64,000 nucleotides of DNA from Cercis canadensis (Eukaryota > Streptophyta > Magnoliopsida > Fabales > Fabaceae), in contig QAOA01000712.1 in NCBI GenBank assembly GCA_003255065.1, positions 266,392 through 330,391 of the forward strand, given 5' to 3'. The translations under genes and the position numbers were made by a program. Shown here in pieces: positions 13,442-25,337 of this stretch (positions within the stretch are counted from its first letter, which is position 1; each line of letters starts with the position of its first letter). The notes under the pieces were generated by a model, which saw nothing but the letters and a program-made list of their open reading frames with translations, was not told the DNA's origin and made no database searches.

Positions 13442-14709
13442 TGTTGAGTGGGTTTTATACCCACTCTTTAGATCTCTTTTACTTAATTATTTGGTTGTTT
13501 ATTGAGATTAATCATCATCTAATGGGATGTTTTATGTTAAATTGTAGGTTTCATAGGTTAGAATGAAGAATTGAAGAATTGGGAAGTTTCTAGACCAGAA
13601 TTCAAGCGCTGCGGTGCCTAGAGCATGAAATTTAAAAGCGGGACAACAACTCAACGCTGCGGCCCTGAAAATCCAGCGTTACGGTGCTCACGCGCGGAGA
13701 AAATTGGTGTTTTTTGGCAGAGAGGCCCAAAAATCCAGAGCCACGACGCCCATGCGATTTTTCTGAACATGTGCCCTTTTTCTTTAGTTTCTTTAAGGCT
13801 TTTAGAGAGACTATAAATAGGAAAGTTTAGGAATTCTTTGGGGGATTCTTTTCTGGACTTTTTGGAGGCAAGAAGGAGAGCAAAAACAAGGATTGGAGAT
13901 GGGCACAACAAGATTGGGCTTCTCTTCAGAGTTTTTATTCTTCTTCCCTTTGAACCATGTCTAGATTTAATTTTACCTTGTTCTTCCTTTTTGCTATGAA
14001 CTAAATTCCCTTCTAGGGCTATGATGTAGCCTAGCTAGGATGACTTGTGATTTTCTATTTCTTTAATTTAAGAACTCTTTTATTAAATTGTCTTCTTCTT
14101 CTCAAATCTTTATGCTTCTAATTGCTTGATCACCAATTAGTTGATTAGATAATTACAATGAGACTGGGAGGTAATTTGTAATTAAAGATCATAGAGATTA
14201 AGAACATAGATTGCATGTAGGATAGGAATATACCTCTATGACCTGTGTAGCTATTTAAAAAGAACCATAGAATTAAGTGAATTTCTAGGTTGTTCGCAAT
14301 TCACATAGGAATATCGTGGGTTTATAACTTAGAAATACTTTTGTTTGACCTTGGGAAAGGCTAATAAATAATTTAGGGTTCTTGGCTAGCAATTAGGAAG
14401 AGTGTTCTTGGTTAATGAATTAGGAATAGCAAATCAGAATAGCTATGGTGAAATCAAAAGCCCTAGATATTTTTCTCTCTTGATAATTCTATCATTTTAT
14501 TGGTTTAGTTTGTTATTTTTCTGGTTTAAGTTTGTTCTCATCCTATTTTAGTTGTTTCTTGAAAATCTCTCCATATTGATTGATTAGATAAAATTAAGGT
14601 TAACCCAATTTCGGTAGTTGATACATTAGTCCTCGTGGGAACGATAACTCACTCTCATTTTATTACTTGGAAACGATAACATACACTTGCATTAAGATTT
14701 CTCACAACA
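13442..14709 (+). repeat. 5' LTR of element B
   Basis: 1268 bp from TGTTGAGTGGG to TCTCACAACA. It holds TATA-like ACTATAAATAGG near 13809 and a cluster of GC-rich motifs related to GCTGCGGCGCC (about 13606-13770) that is partly decayed compared with the 3' copy. It matches the LTR at 18982. Confidence 0.92.
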
Positions 14710-14715
14710 AGTTTT

Positions 14716-14733
14716 TGGCGCCGTTGCCGGGGA
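14716..14733 (+). other. Primer-binding site, tRNA-Asp
   Basis: TGGCGCCGTTGCCGGGGA, six bases after the 5' LTR, is the exact complement expected for the plant tRNA-Asp 3' end. Known family usage: Athila/Tat Ty3/gypsy. Confidence 0.9.
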
Positions 14734-14849
14734 CTAATTTGTTATCAATATCGATACTCAGTGATCTTGATTTTAGTCTAATCGTTTATTTTGACAGATC
14801 TATTTAATTGTTTTATTGTTTGAGACTTTCAAGAGTTTTCTTTTAGTGT

Positions 14850-17324
14850 ATGAGAAATTCTGGAAGCAGCTCTCTAATCCCACTTGATTCTGAGATAGAG
14901 AAAACCTGTCGAAAGAATAGAAAGGCAAGAAGAGATTCTACCAGAGTTTTGACAGACACATTGGCAGAAGAAAACCCTCCCAAGGCACTCTGTGATTATG
15001 CTCTACCTTCCATCATGGATACCAATTCGGGTATAAGGCGACCAGCAATTGAAGCAAATTCTTTTAAGATTAAACCAACTATAATCCACATGGTTCAGTC
15101 AGCCTCGTTCAGTGGATTAGCGAGTGAAGACCCTCATGCTCATATTTCTGGGTTCGTGGAGATATGCGATACTTTCAAGCACAACGGGGTTAGTAATGAT
15201 GCTATTCACCTTCACCTATTTCCTTTCTCATTACGGGATAAAGCTAAGGCTTGGCCTCAGTCATTGCCAACAGGGACCATCACCACATGGGATATTTTGG
15301 CCCAAAAATTCTTGGTAAAATTTTTCCCACCAGCTAAGACCGCCAAGCTCCGAAATGACATTGCAACATTTTATCAATTGGAGAATGAGTCACTTCAGGA
15401 GGCTTGGGAAAGGTACAAGGACTTGCTTCGTCGATGTCCCCACCATGGACTCCCTGACTAGTTGCAGTTACAGACATTTTATAATGGTTTGCTGAACTCC
15501 ACCAAGACCCTAGTTGATGCCGCTGCTGGTGGATCTTTGATGAGAAAGACGTATGAGGTTGCCAATGACCTGTTAGAGGAGATGGCTACCAATGCCTATC
15601 AATGGCCTATTGAGAGGTCCACTTCACGGAAGGTACTTAGGGTACATGAGGTTGACACTTTTACAGCTTTATCTGCTAAGATAGACTCTCTAGCCAAGCA
15701 GTTGACCGTCCGGAATGTAAATGCCATCCAGTCACCTCCTGAGACTTGTGACCATTGTGGCGGTCCTCATGTTAGTACAGATTGCCAAGTGGGAAACCAG
15801 TTCTCTACTTCTCAGGTTGCAGAAGCAAAATATGCGGGGAATAAGAACAGGCAGAATGACCCCTATTCGAACACTTATAATCTGGGGTGGAGAAATCATC
15901 CAAACTTCTCTTGGAAAAATAACCAAAACACTACTCAATCCCCTGTTCAAGCAAAGGTTTCTTTGGAGGATGCTCTAACCCAATTGACCATGAATACAAG
16001 TCAATTCATGGCCCGAACAGATGCCTCCATTTGTAACCTAGAGATGCAAGTGGGTCAACTCTCCACCATGCTCACTAGTAGACAACAGGGATCATTGCCA
16101 AGTGATACAGAAGTGAATTCTAAAGAGCATGTCATGGCTATTACTTTTCGCGATGGTAAGACTTTAGGTGAACCATCTAAAGTTGCAAAGAATGTGCCAA
16201 TTAAGTCAGTTGAGCCTGAGATAAAGCAAGACACCCCAGTGGAACCACTTGTGAAATCTGTGGAGAAGACATCTAAGTTATTCCCAGACAATCCTCCACC
16301 ATATGTTCCACCTCTTCCGTTCCCTCAAAGATTCCAGAAGAAGAAGCTGGATAATCAATTCTCTAAATTTCTGGAGGTGTTCAAGAAGCTGCACATCAAC
16401 ATCCCATTTGCAGATGCTTTGGAGCAAATGCCTAGCTACGTGAAATTTATGAAGGAGATTCTCTCAAATAAAAGAAAGCTAGCGGATTATGAGACTGCGG
16501 CACTTACTAAGGAGTGCAGTGCAATCTTACAAAAGAAACTGCCACCAAAGTTAACAGATCCAGGGAGTTTCAATATTCCTTGTTCTATTGGCAATGTATC
16601 TTTTGGTAAGGCACTTTGTGATCTTGGTGCTAGTATTAACCTTATGCCTCTTTCTGTTTTCAGGAAACTGGGTATAGGAGAAATAAAGCCAACCTCTATC
16701 TCCTTGACATTGGCGGATAGATCAATCAAGTATCCAAGGGGAATCCTAGAGGATGTATTAGTCAAAGTGGACAAGTTCATCTTCCCAGCAAATTTCGTTG
16801 TGCTTGACATGGAGGAGGACCAAGAAATCTCAATCATTCTTGGTCGTCCATTTCTAGCAATTGGGAAAGCTCTTATTGATGTGCAAAAGGGCCAACTTAC
16901 TTTGAGAGTGCAAGGTGATCAAGTGTCCTTCAAGGTCTTCAAAGAAATAAAGCATCCAGATGAAGTGAGTGTTTGTTGTAAAATTGACACTACAAGTGGA
17001 AGCACTAAATCACAAGACCCAATTGAAGCTCGCACCATGAGAATGACAAATAAAGAAAAGCCTCATGGTTTAGAGGTCCAAGATGATAAAACTCCCAAGA
17101 AGCCAATGGCTAGACCAGTGCCTATAGCTGAATCTCACAAGAAAAATAAGAAAAAGAAGCCATCATTCCAAAAGATTCTTTTGGAGCATCTCAGAAAATC
17201 TGCTTGTTTTGGAGATGGAAATAAAGTTTGGAGCTTCAAAGAGACTGGCCAACAATCCAAAGCTCAAACAAATAGTGGAGTAAAATTCCAGAAGTCCTCC
17301 ACTGCTATTTTTTATCCTGGTTAA
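14850..17324 (+). pseudogene. gag and protease region of element B (fossil)
   Basis: The first part resembles plant Retrotrans_gag domains (motifs such as SFSGLASEDPHAHI, FPFSLRDKAKAW and TWDILAQKFLVKFFPP). The middle has a zinc-knuckle-like CDHCGGPHVSTDC. A retroviral-type aspartic protease region follows (CDLGASINLMPLSVF, then IILGRPFLAIGKALID). The C-terminal part is lysine-rich. The region is not one whole frame; about one break is visible. Pol is absent downstream. The order gag, knuckle, protease is normal for Athila/Tat elements, so the identification is firm. Confidence 0.85.
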
Positions 17325-18981
17325 TTTATTCCAGAGACAGTCAGGCTGAGGACTATAAAACAAGCGCTTTTTGGGAGGCAACCCAATCTTTTTAACCATT
17401 TCTCTTAATTTTTGTTTAGTTGTTTAATTTTATTTTCATGCTTGTGTGTTTAATTTTTTTTATGTTTCAGGTATACAATCCATAACTTTTATTCCCCCCA
17501 GCAGCTCCACCTGATGATGATGCAAAGTTATCCATCTCCATTTTAGGGAAGTCCTCACATCTTTTTCTTCTTTGCTTTAAACATTGAGGACAATGTTTCC
17601 TTTAAGTTTGGGGGTGGGGAATTATTTTTTGAGTTGCGGTATTGACTTGCACTTAATTTATTATTGGGTATTTTTTTAATGATTTTCTAGGTAGTTTTTA
17701 TGTTTAATTTTTTTTTTTTTTAGTTTAGTAGAGTAGAGTGAAATTTTTTGTTTAACCTTAGGCTAATGATAAAACCGATTTTCACTGTTTATAGCTCTAG
17801 AAAAATGATAGATTTTGCGTTTGTGTTTCTAATCAACTCTTGTGTTAAATTTTGTCTAACTGAAATTTCCTGAATTATTGAGCACATAGCCCTGTTTACT
17901 TGAAATCTGCGTGCTTAGAGATGATTATGTGAACTAAGCCATTTCAAAATCTCACGAATGCTAGAACTTTCTTGATTGTCAGTCGAGGCAAAATTCTAGG
18001 CTGCGCAATATTAGGGAGATGATTTAGGCTATTTTTGTTTCGTTTGAGTCTTTCTAGCTATCCCTTTATATGATATTTTATCCCCTAGCATACCCCATTG
18101 AGCTTAATTTAGCATGTTTCTTTGTCACCTACACTGATCCTGGCCTTTTGTATGATCTTTTGACTTGAACCTTTCACCTAAAGCACATTTTCAGTCTTAA
18201 GAGCATCTAGAGCTAGGAAAATTAAGGAGAATTACTGAAGAAAAGAAAATAAAGATTTCAATGAAATGACCACCAAAGAATGAAAATTCAAGAGCTACAT
18301 CCCTGTTGTAAAGAAGAAAAAAAATTTGCAATGAAAAGAAAAGACAATTGTGCAAAAAAAAATGTCTTAGAAAGCATTGAGTATGGGATGTAGTGACCCA
18401 AAAGTAAGAATTCTATTGGTGGATGGCAAAGTAAAGAAGAAAATAAGTTTCGGGGAGTTAGAAGTGAAAAGAAAGAAGGGTGCTCTTAAAATTTGCTCTA
18501 AACTGAATTTGTGTGATGGGTGAGTTAAGCCACATGTTTATCCATCATCCTACCCTTAACACAGCCAGACATTACAAGCTTATCAAAAGTCCTTTTGATC
18601 TTCAATATTGTGAAATGCCTACATTAGTGGAGATTGACATGAAAAGCAAGTGTATGGGGTTCTGAGACAATAAAAGTGGAGAATATGTGTTTATGAGCTT
18701 ATTTGCATAATCTGATTTAAGTGAAGAAAGTAGGGTAAGCAAGGGCTATACTTACACACACACATGAAATTTTAGTGAGATTGAGATGAGATTAACTTTG
18801 GGTTGAAATTACACACATTCATGCTATCTTGAAAATTTTCTAGGAGTTGTGTTTAATATAGATCTTTAAGGCTTGTATGGTTAGCAAATAAATTTTTCAC
18901 TTTGTTAGTTAGTTGTTGAGTTTAATTTAATTTTTCTCTTTCTTTGCTTGAGGACAAGCAAATGTTAAGTTTGGGGGTATT
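17325..18981 (+). other. Non-coding 3' region of element B
   Basis: About 1.65 kb without a substantial open frame, lying where pol would sit in a full element. The motif TTAAGTTTGGGGGT occurs twice: at about 17606-17619, and again just before the 3' LTR (about 18966-18979), where the polypurine tract belongs. An A-rich, purine-biased segment fills about 18240-18490. Confidence 0.75.
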
Positions 18982-20463
18982 TGTTGAGTGGGTTTTATAC
19001 CCACTCTTTATATCTCTTTTACTTAATTATTTGGTTGTTTATTGAGATTAATCATCATCTAATGAGATGTTTTATGTTAAATTGTAGGTTTCATAGGTTA
19101 GAATGAAGAATTGAAGAATTAGGAAGTTTCTAGACCAGAATTCAAGCGCTGCGGCGCCCAAAACCCAAAGCTGCGGCGCCTAGAGCATGAAATTTAAAAG
19201 CGGGACAGCAACTCAGCGCTGCGGCGCTCATGCGTGGAGAAAATTGGTGTTTTTTGGCAGAGAGGCAACGCCGCGGCGCCCAAAAATCCAGAGCCGCGGC
19301 GCCCGTGTGATTTTTCTGAACACGTGCCCTTTTTCTTTAGTTTCTTTAGGGCTTTTAGAGAGAGTATAAATAGGAAAGTTTAGGAATTCTTTGGGGGATT
19401 CTTTTCTGGACTTTTTGGAGGCAAGAAGGAGAGCAAAAACAAGGATTGGAGAAGGGCACAACAAGATTGGGCTTCTATTTAGAGTTTTTATTCTTCTTCC
19501 CTTTGAATCATGTCTAGATTTAATTTTACCTTGTTCTTCCTTTTTGCTATGAACTAAATTCCCTTCTAGGGCTATGATGTAGCCTAGCTAGGATGATTTG
19601 TGATTTTCTATTTCTTTAATTCAATAACTCCTTTATTANAACAAGATTGGGCTTCTCTTTAGAGTTTTTATTCTTCTTCCCTTTGAATCATGTCTAGATT
19701 TAATTTTACCTTGTTCTTCCTTTTTGCTATGAACTAAATTCCCTTCTAGGGCTATGATGTAGCCTAGCTAGGATGATTTGTGATTTTCTATTTCTTTAAT
19801 TCAATAACTCCTTTATTAAATTGTCTTCTTCTTCTCAAATCTTTATGCTTTTAATTGTTTGATCACCAATTAATTGATTAAATAATTACAATGAGACTGG
19901 GAGGTAATTTGTAATTAAAGATCATAGAGATTAAGAACATAGGTTGCATGTAGGATAGGAATATACCTCCATGACCTNGGAATATACCTCTATGACCTGT
20001 GTAGCTATTTAAAAAGAACCATAGAATTAAGTGAATTTCTAGGTTGTTCGCAATTCACATGGGAATATTGTGGGTTCATAACTTAGAAATACTTTTGTTT
20101 GACCTTGGGGAAGGCTAATAAATAATTTAAGGTTCTTGGCTAGCAATTAGGAAGACTGTTCTTGGTTAATGAATTAGGAATAGCAAATTGGAATAGCTAT
20201 GGTGAAATCAAAAGCCCTAGATATTTTTCTCTCTTGATAATTCTATCATTTTATTGGTTTAGTTTGTTATTTTGCTGGTTTAAGTTTGTTCTCATCCTAT
20301 TTTAGTTGTTTCTTGAAAATCTCTCCATATTGATTGATTAGATAAAATTAAGGTTAACCCAATTTCGGTAGTTGATACATTAGTCCTCGTGGGAACGATA
20401 ACTCACTCTCATTTTATTACTTGGAAACGATAACATACACTTGCGTTAAGATTTCTCACAACA
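18982..20463 (+). repeat. 3' LTR of element B
   Basis: Starts TGTTGAGTGGG and ends TCTCACAACA. It appears longer than the 5' LTR because of two N joins (19639 and 19978) with repeated flanks of about 180 bp and 20 bp. It carries five well-preserved copies of a GCTGCGGCGCC-type motif (about 19146-19310). Confidence 0.9.
19459..19818. repeat. Duplicated flanks around N at 19639 (assembly join)
   Basis: Sequence 19459-19638 is repeated almost exactly at 19640-19818 across a single N. A second small join lies at N 19978. Both look like unmerged contig overlaps inside the LTR. Confidence 0.8.
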
Positions 20464-20468
20464 CTAGT
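20464..20468. repeat. Right TSD (CTAGT) of element B
   Basis: CTAGT follows the 3' LTR and matches CTAGT at 13437-13441 before the 5' LTR. It is a 5-bp duplication inside the Harbinger Myb-like exon. Confidence 0.92.
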
Positions 20469-21477
20469 GTCAGTGGTTTGTCTTTGCTCATTTTTAGCAA
20501 CGGAATCCAGTGGCTCATCTTCTCTAAGATGGATTTCAACATCATCTTCAACTTTAGTTTCCCTGTCCATTGGTTCCACAACATCTGCTACATCCTCTGC
20601 ATTATTTCCAATGGCATAATCTTTGCCAAAAATTGGCCCCAATACGTCAAAGTAAGGGAATGGCTTAATGTAAAGTCCTTTAGCATTAAGATGAGACTGC
20701 AAAATATAACAATTTTAAAAATTAATTGAAGAATAAATTATAGTAAAGAAAAAATATAACATAAGCTAATGTCATATATTACCTTTACCCAATTCTTGAA
20801 TATTTCTTGCTCAACAACAATCATCTTGTCTTTGTCATTCCAACCAAATCCACTTTTGCCCTTAGGCCCCATCATTTCACATATTACAGTATAGTGCTTC
20901 TTCATTTGCTTAATCCTCAACTCAATATGAGGGCTAGCTCTCAAGGTACAGCCAGGCAACTTCTCAACCATCATCTTCTCCAATTGCTTAGAAAACTCAG
21001 GTCTGAATCCATTGTCTCCTCTCCATGTTGGCCCAATTTTAACTAGACACTCAATAAGTACTGCATCTTCTTGTGAGTTCCATGTATGGTTATTATGTTT
21101 TCCTGTGGGTTGGCTATTGGCTGCCATCTAGTGAAGGTAAAAAGAAATCAAAGTAAATAACATAAAAGGCAGAAAGATTACACATAGCCAGAGAATGCAT
21201 CTTTTGAGCCTCTAAGAAGGATACTAAAGCATCAAATTGGCAGTTAAGTGAACTATCAATTTTTATAAAGATAGTTTACAAATTATATTTCATAATGAAA
21301 GAACAATCCATAATTGTCAATTATTACAACACCATGAAAATAAAAGTTGCAAATAGAATTATCAATTAGTACACCACCATGAAAATAAAAATTGCAAATA
21401 GAATTGTCAATTATTGCACCACCATAAAAATAAAAGATGCAAACATAATAAAAGAGCCATCTTAATTACGAATTTTA

Positions 21478-22720
21478 TTAAACTTGTCCCCTCCATATGT
21501 TGAACATCTGTTGAGCAAGCTTATCTCTCAAAAGTGTCCAAGCATCAGATGTCTCTACATGAGTTATCCTATCAACTTGCAAAAATTCTTCATTTTCTTC
21601 CACGTCCAATATAGTATCTTCTAAAGGGTCCACTGTCATCTCTTTTCTTATGTGATTATGAAGCAAGCATAATGCAGTTATTATCCTACATTGTGTTTTA
21701 ACAGGATAGAATGATTTAGCTCTTATAATTCCCCAACGTCCCTTCAACAAGCCAAAACACCTTTTTATGACATTTCTAGCCGGAAAGTGTTTCATGTTGA
21801 AAAATTCTTGTGGTGTTGTAGGTTGTGCTCCTTGCCTCCACTCACTAAGATGATATCTTTTCCCTCTATAAGGTGCAAGGAATCCATCCCCATTCATATA
21901 ACCAGCATCACACAAGTAATAATAGCCTAAAAAATAATAACCAACACTTATAAATATATAAAGAACTACGAACTTAATTTAACCACAACCAAATTAGATG
22001 CTCCCAAATAAATTAAAATACCTTTGGGAACCCTCAATCCATTCGTACGATATATAGCATCTCTAAGGACCCTAGAATCTACAGCTGATCATTCCCACTT
22101 AGCCAATACATAGATAAATTGTAAATCTTGAGAACAAACCCCTAAGACATTTATTGCTATTTCACCCTTCCTGGTTCGATATCTAGGCTTATCAGCTTCT
22201 AAGACATTTACCTTGATGCATGTCCCATCTAGAGCTCCTAAACAATTCTATTGAAAAAAAAAAAAAAAGTTGTGTGTTATTAGCCATTATTTCTTGATTA
22301 ATAAAATAACATTACCTAAACTTTAAAAACATCTATCATTACCTTGAACCATTTCTATCGCTCATCAGTTGAATCTTCAAGGACTGGCTTAGGTTGTTTG
22401 AGTAACTCTCCATGACATCGCAACAAAGCATGCAAGACCTTGTTGAACTGCCTACTAATCGTTTCACCAGACCTTATGAATTGTCTCTTAATTACTCTAT
22501 TTTTAACATCGTGAGCCAAAATGTGCAGAAAATTGCAACCATCTCTTCTACACACATGTGCCTAGTTGATTCAAGGTTCCCAATAGTTTTCAGTAACTCA
22601 CACAATTTATAAAAGCACCTCCTATCCATCCTTGTATTTTCGATACAAGTTATATCACCGATATCAATTATCCTATGAAAATTGACATCTCTAATTATAG
22701 CCCTACTGTGACAATCTCAT
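21478..22720 (-). pseudogene. PIF/Harbinger transposase (DDE_Tnp_4), decayed
   Basis: The transposase would cut and join the ends of a PIF/Harbinger DNA transposon. Readable from right to left: an N-terminal region (MDRRCFYKLCELLKTIGNL; then LHILAHDVKNRVIKRQFIRS), the first catalytic Asp in [13 protein letters not shown] (codon 22227-22229), VLRDAIYRTNGLRVPKG, the second Asp in YYLCDAGYMNGDGF (codon 21907-21909), and a C-terminal block RNVIKRCFGLLKGRWGIIR. Two short GT/AG introns fit near 22247-22341 and 21928-22021. Decay: a frameshift near 22530, in-frame stops in the RWKWF- and WEGSA-like motifs, and Lys (codon 21763-21765) where the family has the catalytic Glu (VIERxFGxLK). It cannot be active. 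The Myb-like partner lies 350 bp downstream on the same strand. Confidence 0.85.
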
Positions 22721-22739
22721 GTCATCCTCTTCCTATTTC

Positions 22740-25080
22740 TCCTCCTTAATAAAACAACCAATATTAAAAAACAAAGATTCATCAGGAATAGAGATAATTG
22801 ATTCATCATCTGCAAGTGTGTAATCAGCAAAATGATGAGCCTCTACTTCCTTGTATGGCGTAACCTTGCTATAATCTAACATAAAATGAAATAGCATACA
22901 TGTCATTAATAATGCAACCAGAAACAAGAATAAAAAAATGCAAATACATGTGATAGGAACAAGCAAAGAACTCCTTTATATAGACCCAGTATTGGTCTTG
23001 GAATAGACCGGATTGTTTCTAGACTTAATAGATAACTTTTGACTGACTCCCCAACTACTTTTGACTTCACAGATACCTAAGGTAAATCTACCTTTTCCAA
23101 GACTCATTAATAATACAATTAATTGACTAAACACTAAAATTATGACTCCTACTAACTAATAAATATCTTAATTATTCTAAGGGCTTATATTTGCTTATAT
23201 TTGTCATTAATACAAAAATACATAAGGATTTTTACTAGGCTGTCTGCATCACATATGACTCAAATTTAGTCAATCTAATTCAGTTTTCCATAATCATTTT
23301 GGTGCATAAGTCATGCGCATAATATCAACAACATTCAAGGTTATATGATCACACCATTAGCCTCAACCAATTCAAGTATCAAATAAATTTGATGAAACAA
23401 GTTTATGTATATACTACCACTAATAACCAAATATACGCAGAATGATTTCCATCATAGACAGGATGCAAAAACAGAGCAAAGCCTAAGCTACTATATATTG
23501 TGACATCAAAATTATTAAAACCTATAACATATGAAAAAAAAAAAAAAAAAAGCTTAGNAAAAAAGGAAAGCTTAGAGTTGACAACGAAACAGTGATTTAG
23601 AACTCATTGGTAATCAACACAAGACCTCAAATATGAAAATATGAATTAGAATAGAATTAAGTATTACTATAAAATAGTTGTATTTCCATCGAAAGCAGAT
23701 CCTCTACCTCAAAAAATTTCCATCCTAAAAAGGTGCAGAATCTTGGACTAAAAATTACATATGCTAATTACATATCAAAGGTGTACTTTTAAAGAAGTTT
23801 TGGTAATTGATTAAAGTTCTAAGCAACAGTTTATGGATTGGAACAAAGACCATATTATGTATACATACAAAGCTACACGATTTTTGTTAGTATCATTTAC
23901 TATTATGATAAAAATAACACTGCAGGAAGATTGGGTTCAAACACAAAGCAAAATGGGAAGATTCTGGTGAATGGCCGGAGACAAGAACTGGCTTATGTAA
24001 CATCCGTAAGTGATTTTTTTTGAAAAGCTTTTGCCTTAATAAATGTAGCATATTTTTGGTAGCCAACAAGAGTGATTGTGTTAAAAGAAAATTGGTGTTT
24101 CATAAATATCTCTCCTTCACCTTGTGAAATCAGGCATATATGACACAAAGAAACTGCAATGATCACAGAAACTGGAATTTTCATTCAATAACTAAAGCCA
24201 AAATTTGAAAGAAATCATTATTTAGTAAAATCCGAAAGGATATGGTACTACTATTTCCCATTAACATAGATGAAGGGAAAAAGAGAATTAAGTGATATAC
24301 TCCCTCTTAAATTAATAGCCAAACAATTCAAAGGAAAAGTCAAATAAGGGTAAACGAACCATCCAACAATAAATTTTGCAAGGTGACGTGAGATTCTATG
24401 CAAGAAATCTAAATTTTCAACTTATACACATACAAGTAGGCATCCACCAAACAGATAATTGTATCACAAAGTCAGATTTGTTTGTAAATAAGCTAGTAAA
24501 TTTCAAAATCTGACTTGCATATGATAGAGACCTTCTATTCTATGGTCGATGGTCAATTACGCTGTGCTTACCAGTCATCAATATTGAAAATGAATGAGTA
24601 AAATGAAATGAGACACCAAAATTGAAAATTAATTCTGTCCCAACCAAAAAAATAAGGAAAAACAGCAAGAGTCCCTTTCTATTCTTCGATAGAGGCCAAC
24701 AAAATAAACTGAATAAAAATTGCTCGATTTCCCCTCAAAAGATCAAACAAACAATAATGTAAGAAGAATAATAGGAAGGAAGAACAAAATTCAAAAGCAT
24801 GAATTAGAACAACAGAAGCACAAATTTCAGTTTTTATTTCATAGTGCACGAATCAGAAGCACAAAGCCAAAGGGGAAGCCAAAGAACAACAGTCTGGCCA
24901 TAAAGCATTCACATACCTCAAAAATGGAGTGATTGAACCCAAAGGGAAGCGAGAGACGGTGGTCGCATGTGAGGAATGGAGGCGGTAGTCGCTGAAAAGG
25001 TCTTCTTCTCTTGCGTAACTACGTTGTGGAGACAAAAGAGGCAAATGAGACGAGGGTTTTTGGGGACAAGCATAGGGTCA
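22740..25080. other. Upstream part of the Harbinger element, no gene recognised
   Basis: About 2.3 kb of AT-rich sequence between the transposase N-terminus and the right terminal repeat. I recognise no conserved protein. A single-N join sits at 23558 beside a poly-A run. The segment may hold the promoter and leader of the transposon genes. Confidence 0.45.
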
Positions 25081-25337
25081 AAAGAGACTTTTTACATTTA
25101 AAAAAACTTTCCTATGTCATGGGAATCTAAGAATACCACCCTCCCCCCCCCCCCNNNCCCCCCCCCCCCCCCCCCCCCAATGGGAATTATTTGGTGGGAA
25201 AGTTGCCCAAAAAGTGTTCCCAAGAATCCTATTTGCCTGGGAATGTTTTTTTAGAGTCTTGTACCAAACATGAGAGTCTTGGTTTCCCAAGTTATGATTC
25301 TTAGGAAACTAAAAATAATCCCTGTACCAAATGCCCC
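25080..25337 (-). mobile_element. Right terminal region of PIF/Harbinger element
   Basis: Read on the minus strand, the end is GGGCATTTGGTACAGGGATT followed by subterminal repeats (TTCCTAAGAATC, GGATTCTTGGGAAC, GGTATTCTTAGATTCCC). This composition is typical of plant PIF/Harbinger ends (consensus GGG..TGTTTGG..). The adjacent 3 bp are CTA or TAG; the family makes 3-bp duplications. The flank is LTR-family-C sequence that is continuous in the intact copy at 44000-45446 (CCTAGGGGTAAT), so the end is well placed. A gap of three N (25155-25157) lies in a poly-C run, whose length is unreliable. Confidence 0.75.

Larger units (their letters stand above)
13442..20463 (+). mobile_element. LTR element B: Athila/Tat-like, gag-protease only (fossil, non-autonomous)
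   Basis: A 7.0-kb element with two LTRs (13442-14709 and 18982-20463), a perfect tRNA-Asp primer site, gag and an aspartic-protease-like region, a ~1.65-kb non-coding 3' part, and the motif AAGTTTGGGGGT beside the 3' LTR. It is flanked by CTAGT on both sides (13437-13441, 20464-20468). No reverse transcriptase, RNase H or integrase is recognisable, so it could only have moved with enzymes from a relative. The coding part is not whole (about one visible break). LTRs are alike apart from scattered CG-to-TG-type changes and a few indels, suggesting a fairly recent insertion. Confidence 0.9.
13073..21127 (-). pseudogene. Harbinger-associated Myb/SANT-like protein, split by an LTR element
   Basis: This is the accessory DNA-binding protein of a PIF/Harbinger transposon; in this superfamily it acts with the transposase. 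Exon 1 (20783-21127) begins MAANSQ and carries a Myb/SANT-like domain: HTWNSQEDAVLIECLVKIG near the N-terminus, then RIKQMKKHYTVICEM and GFGWNDKDKMI. A GT/AG intron leads to exon 2 (from 20696 leftwards: SHLNAKGLYIKPFPYFD, then an acidic stretch). At 20464 the exon is interrupted by the LTR element. It resumes at 13441 with the frame open on both sides and ends ILAQNP-stop at 13073, after a C-terminal helical region. The CTAGT duplication proves the insertion. The intact protein would have lain next to the transposase in the same orientation. Nearest relatives by appearance are plant L10-interacting-MYB-like and Harbinger ORF1 proteins. Confidence 0.8.

Noticed and set aside
15124-17399. Shorter open frames on both strands within the gag-protease region
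   Set aside because: They overlap the recognised gag-protease region in other frames and show no domain.
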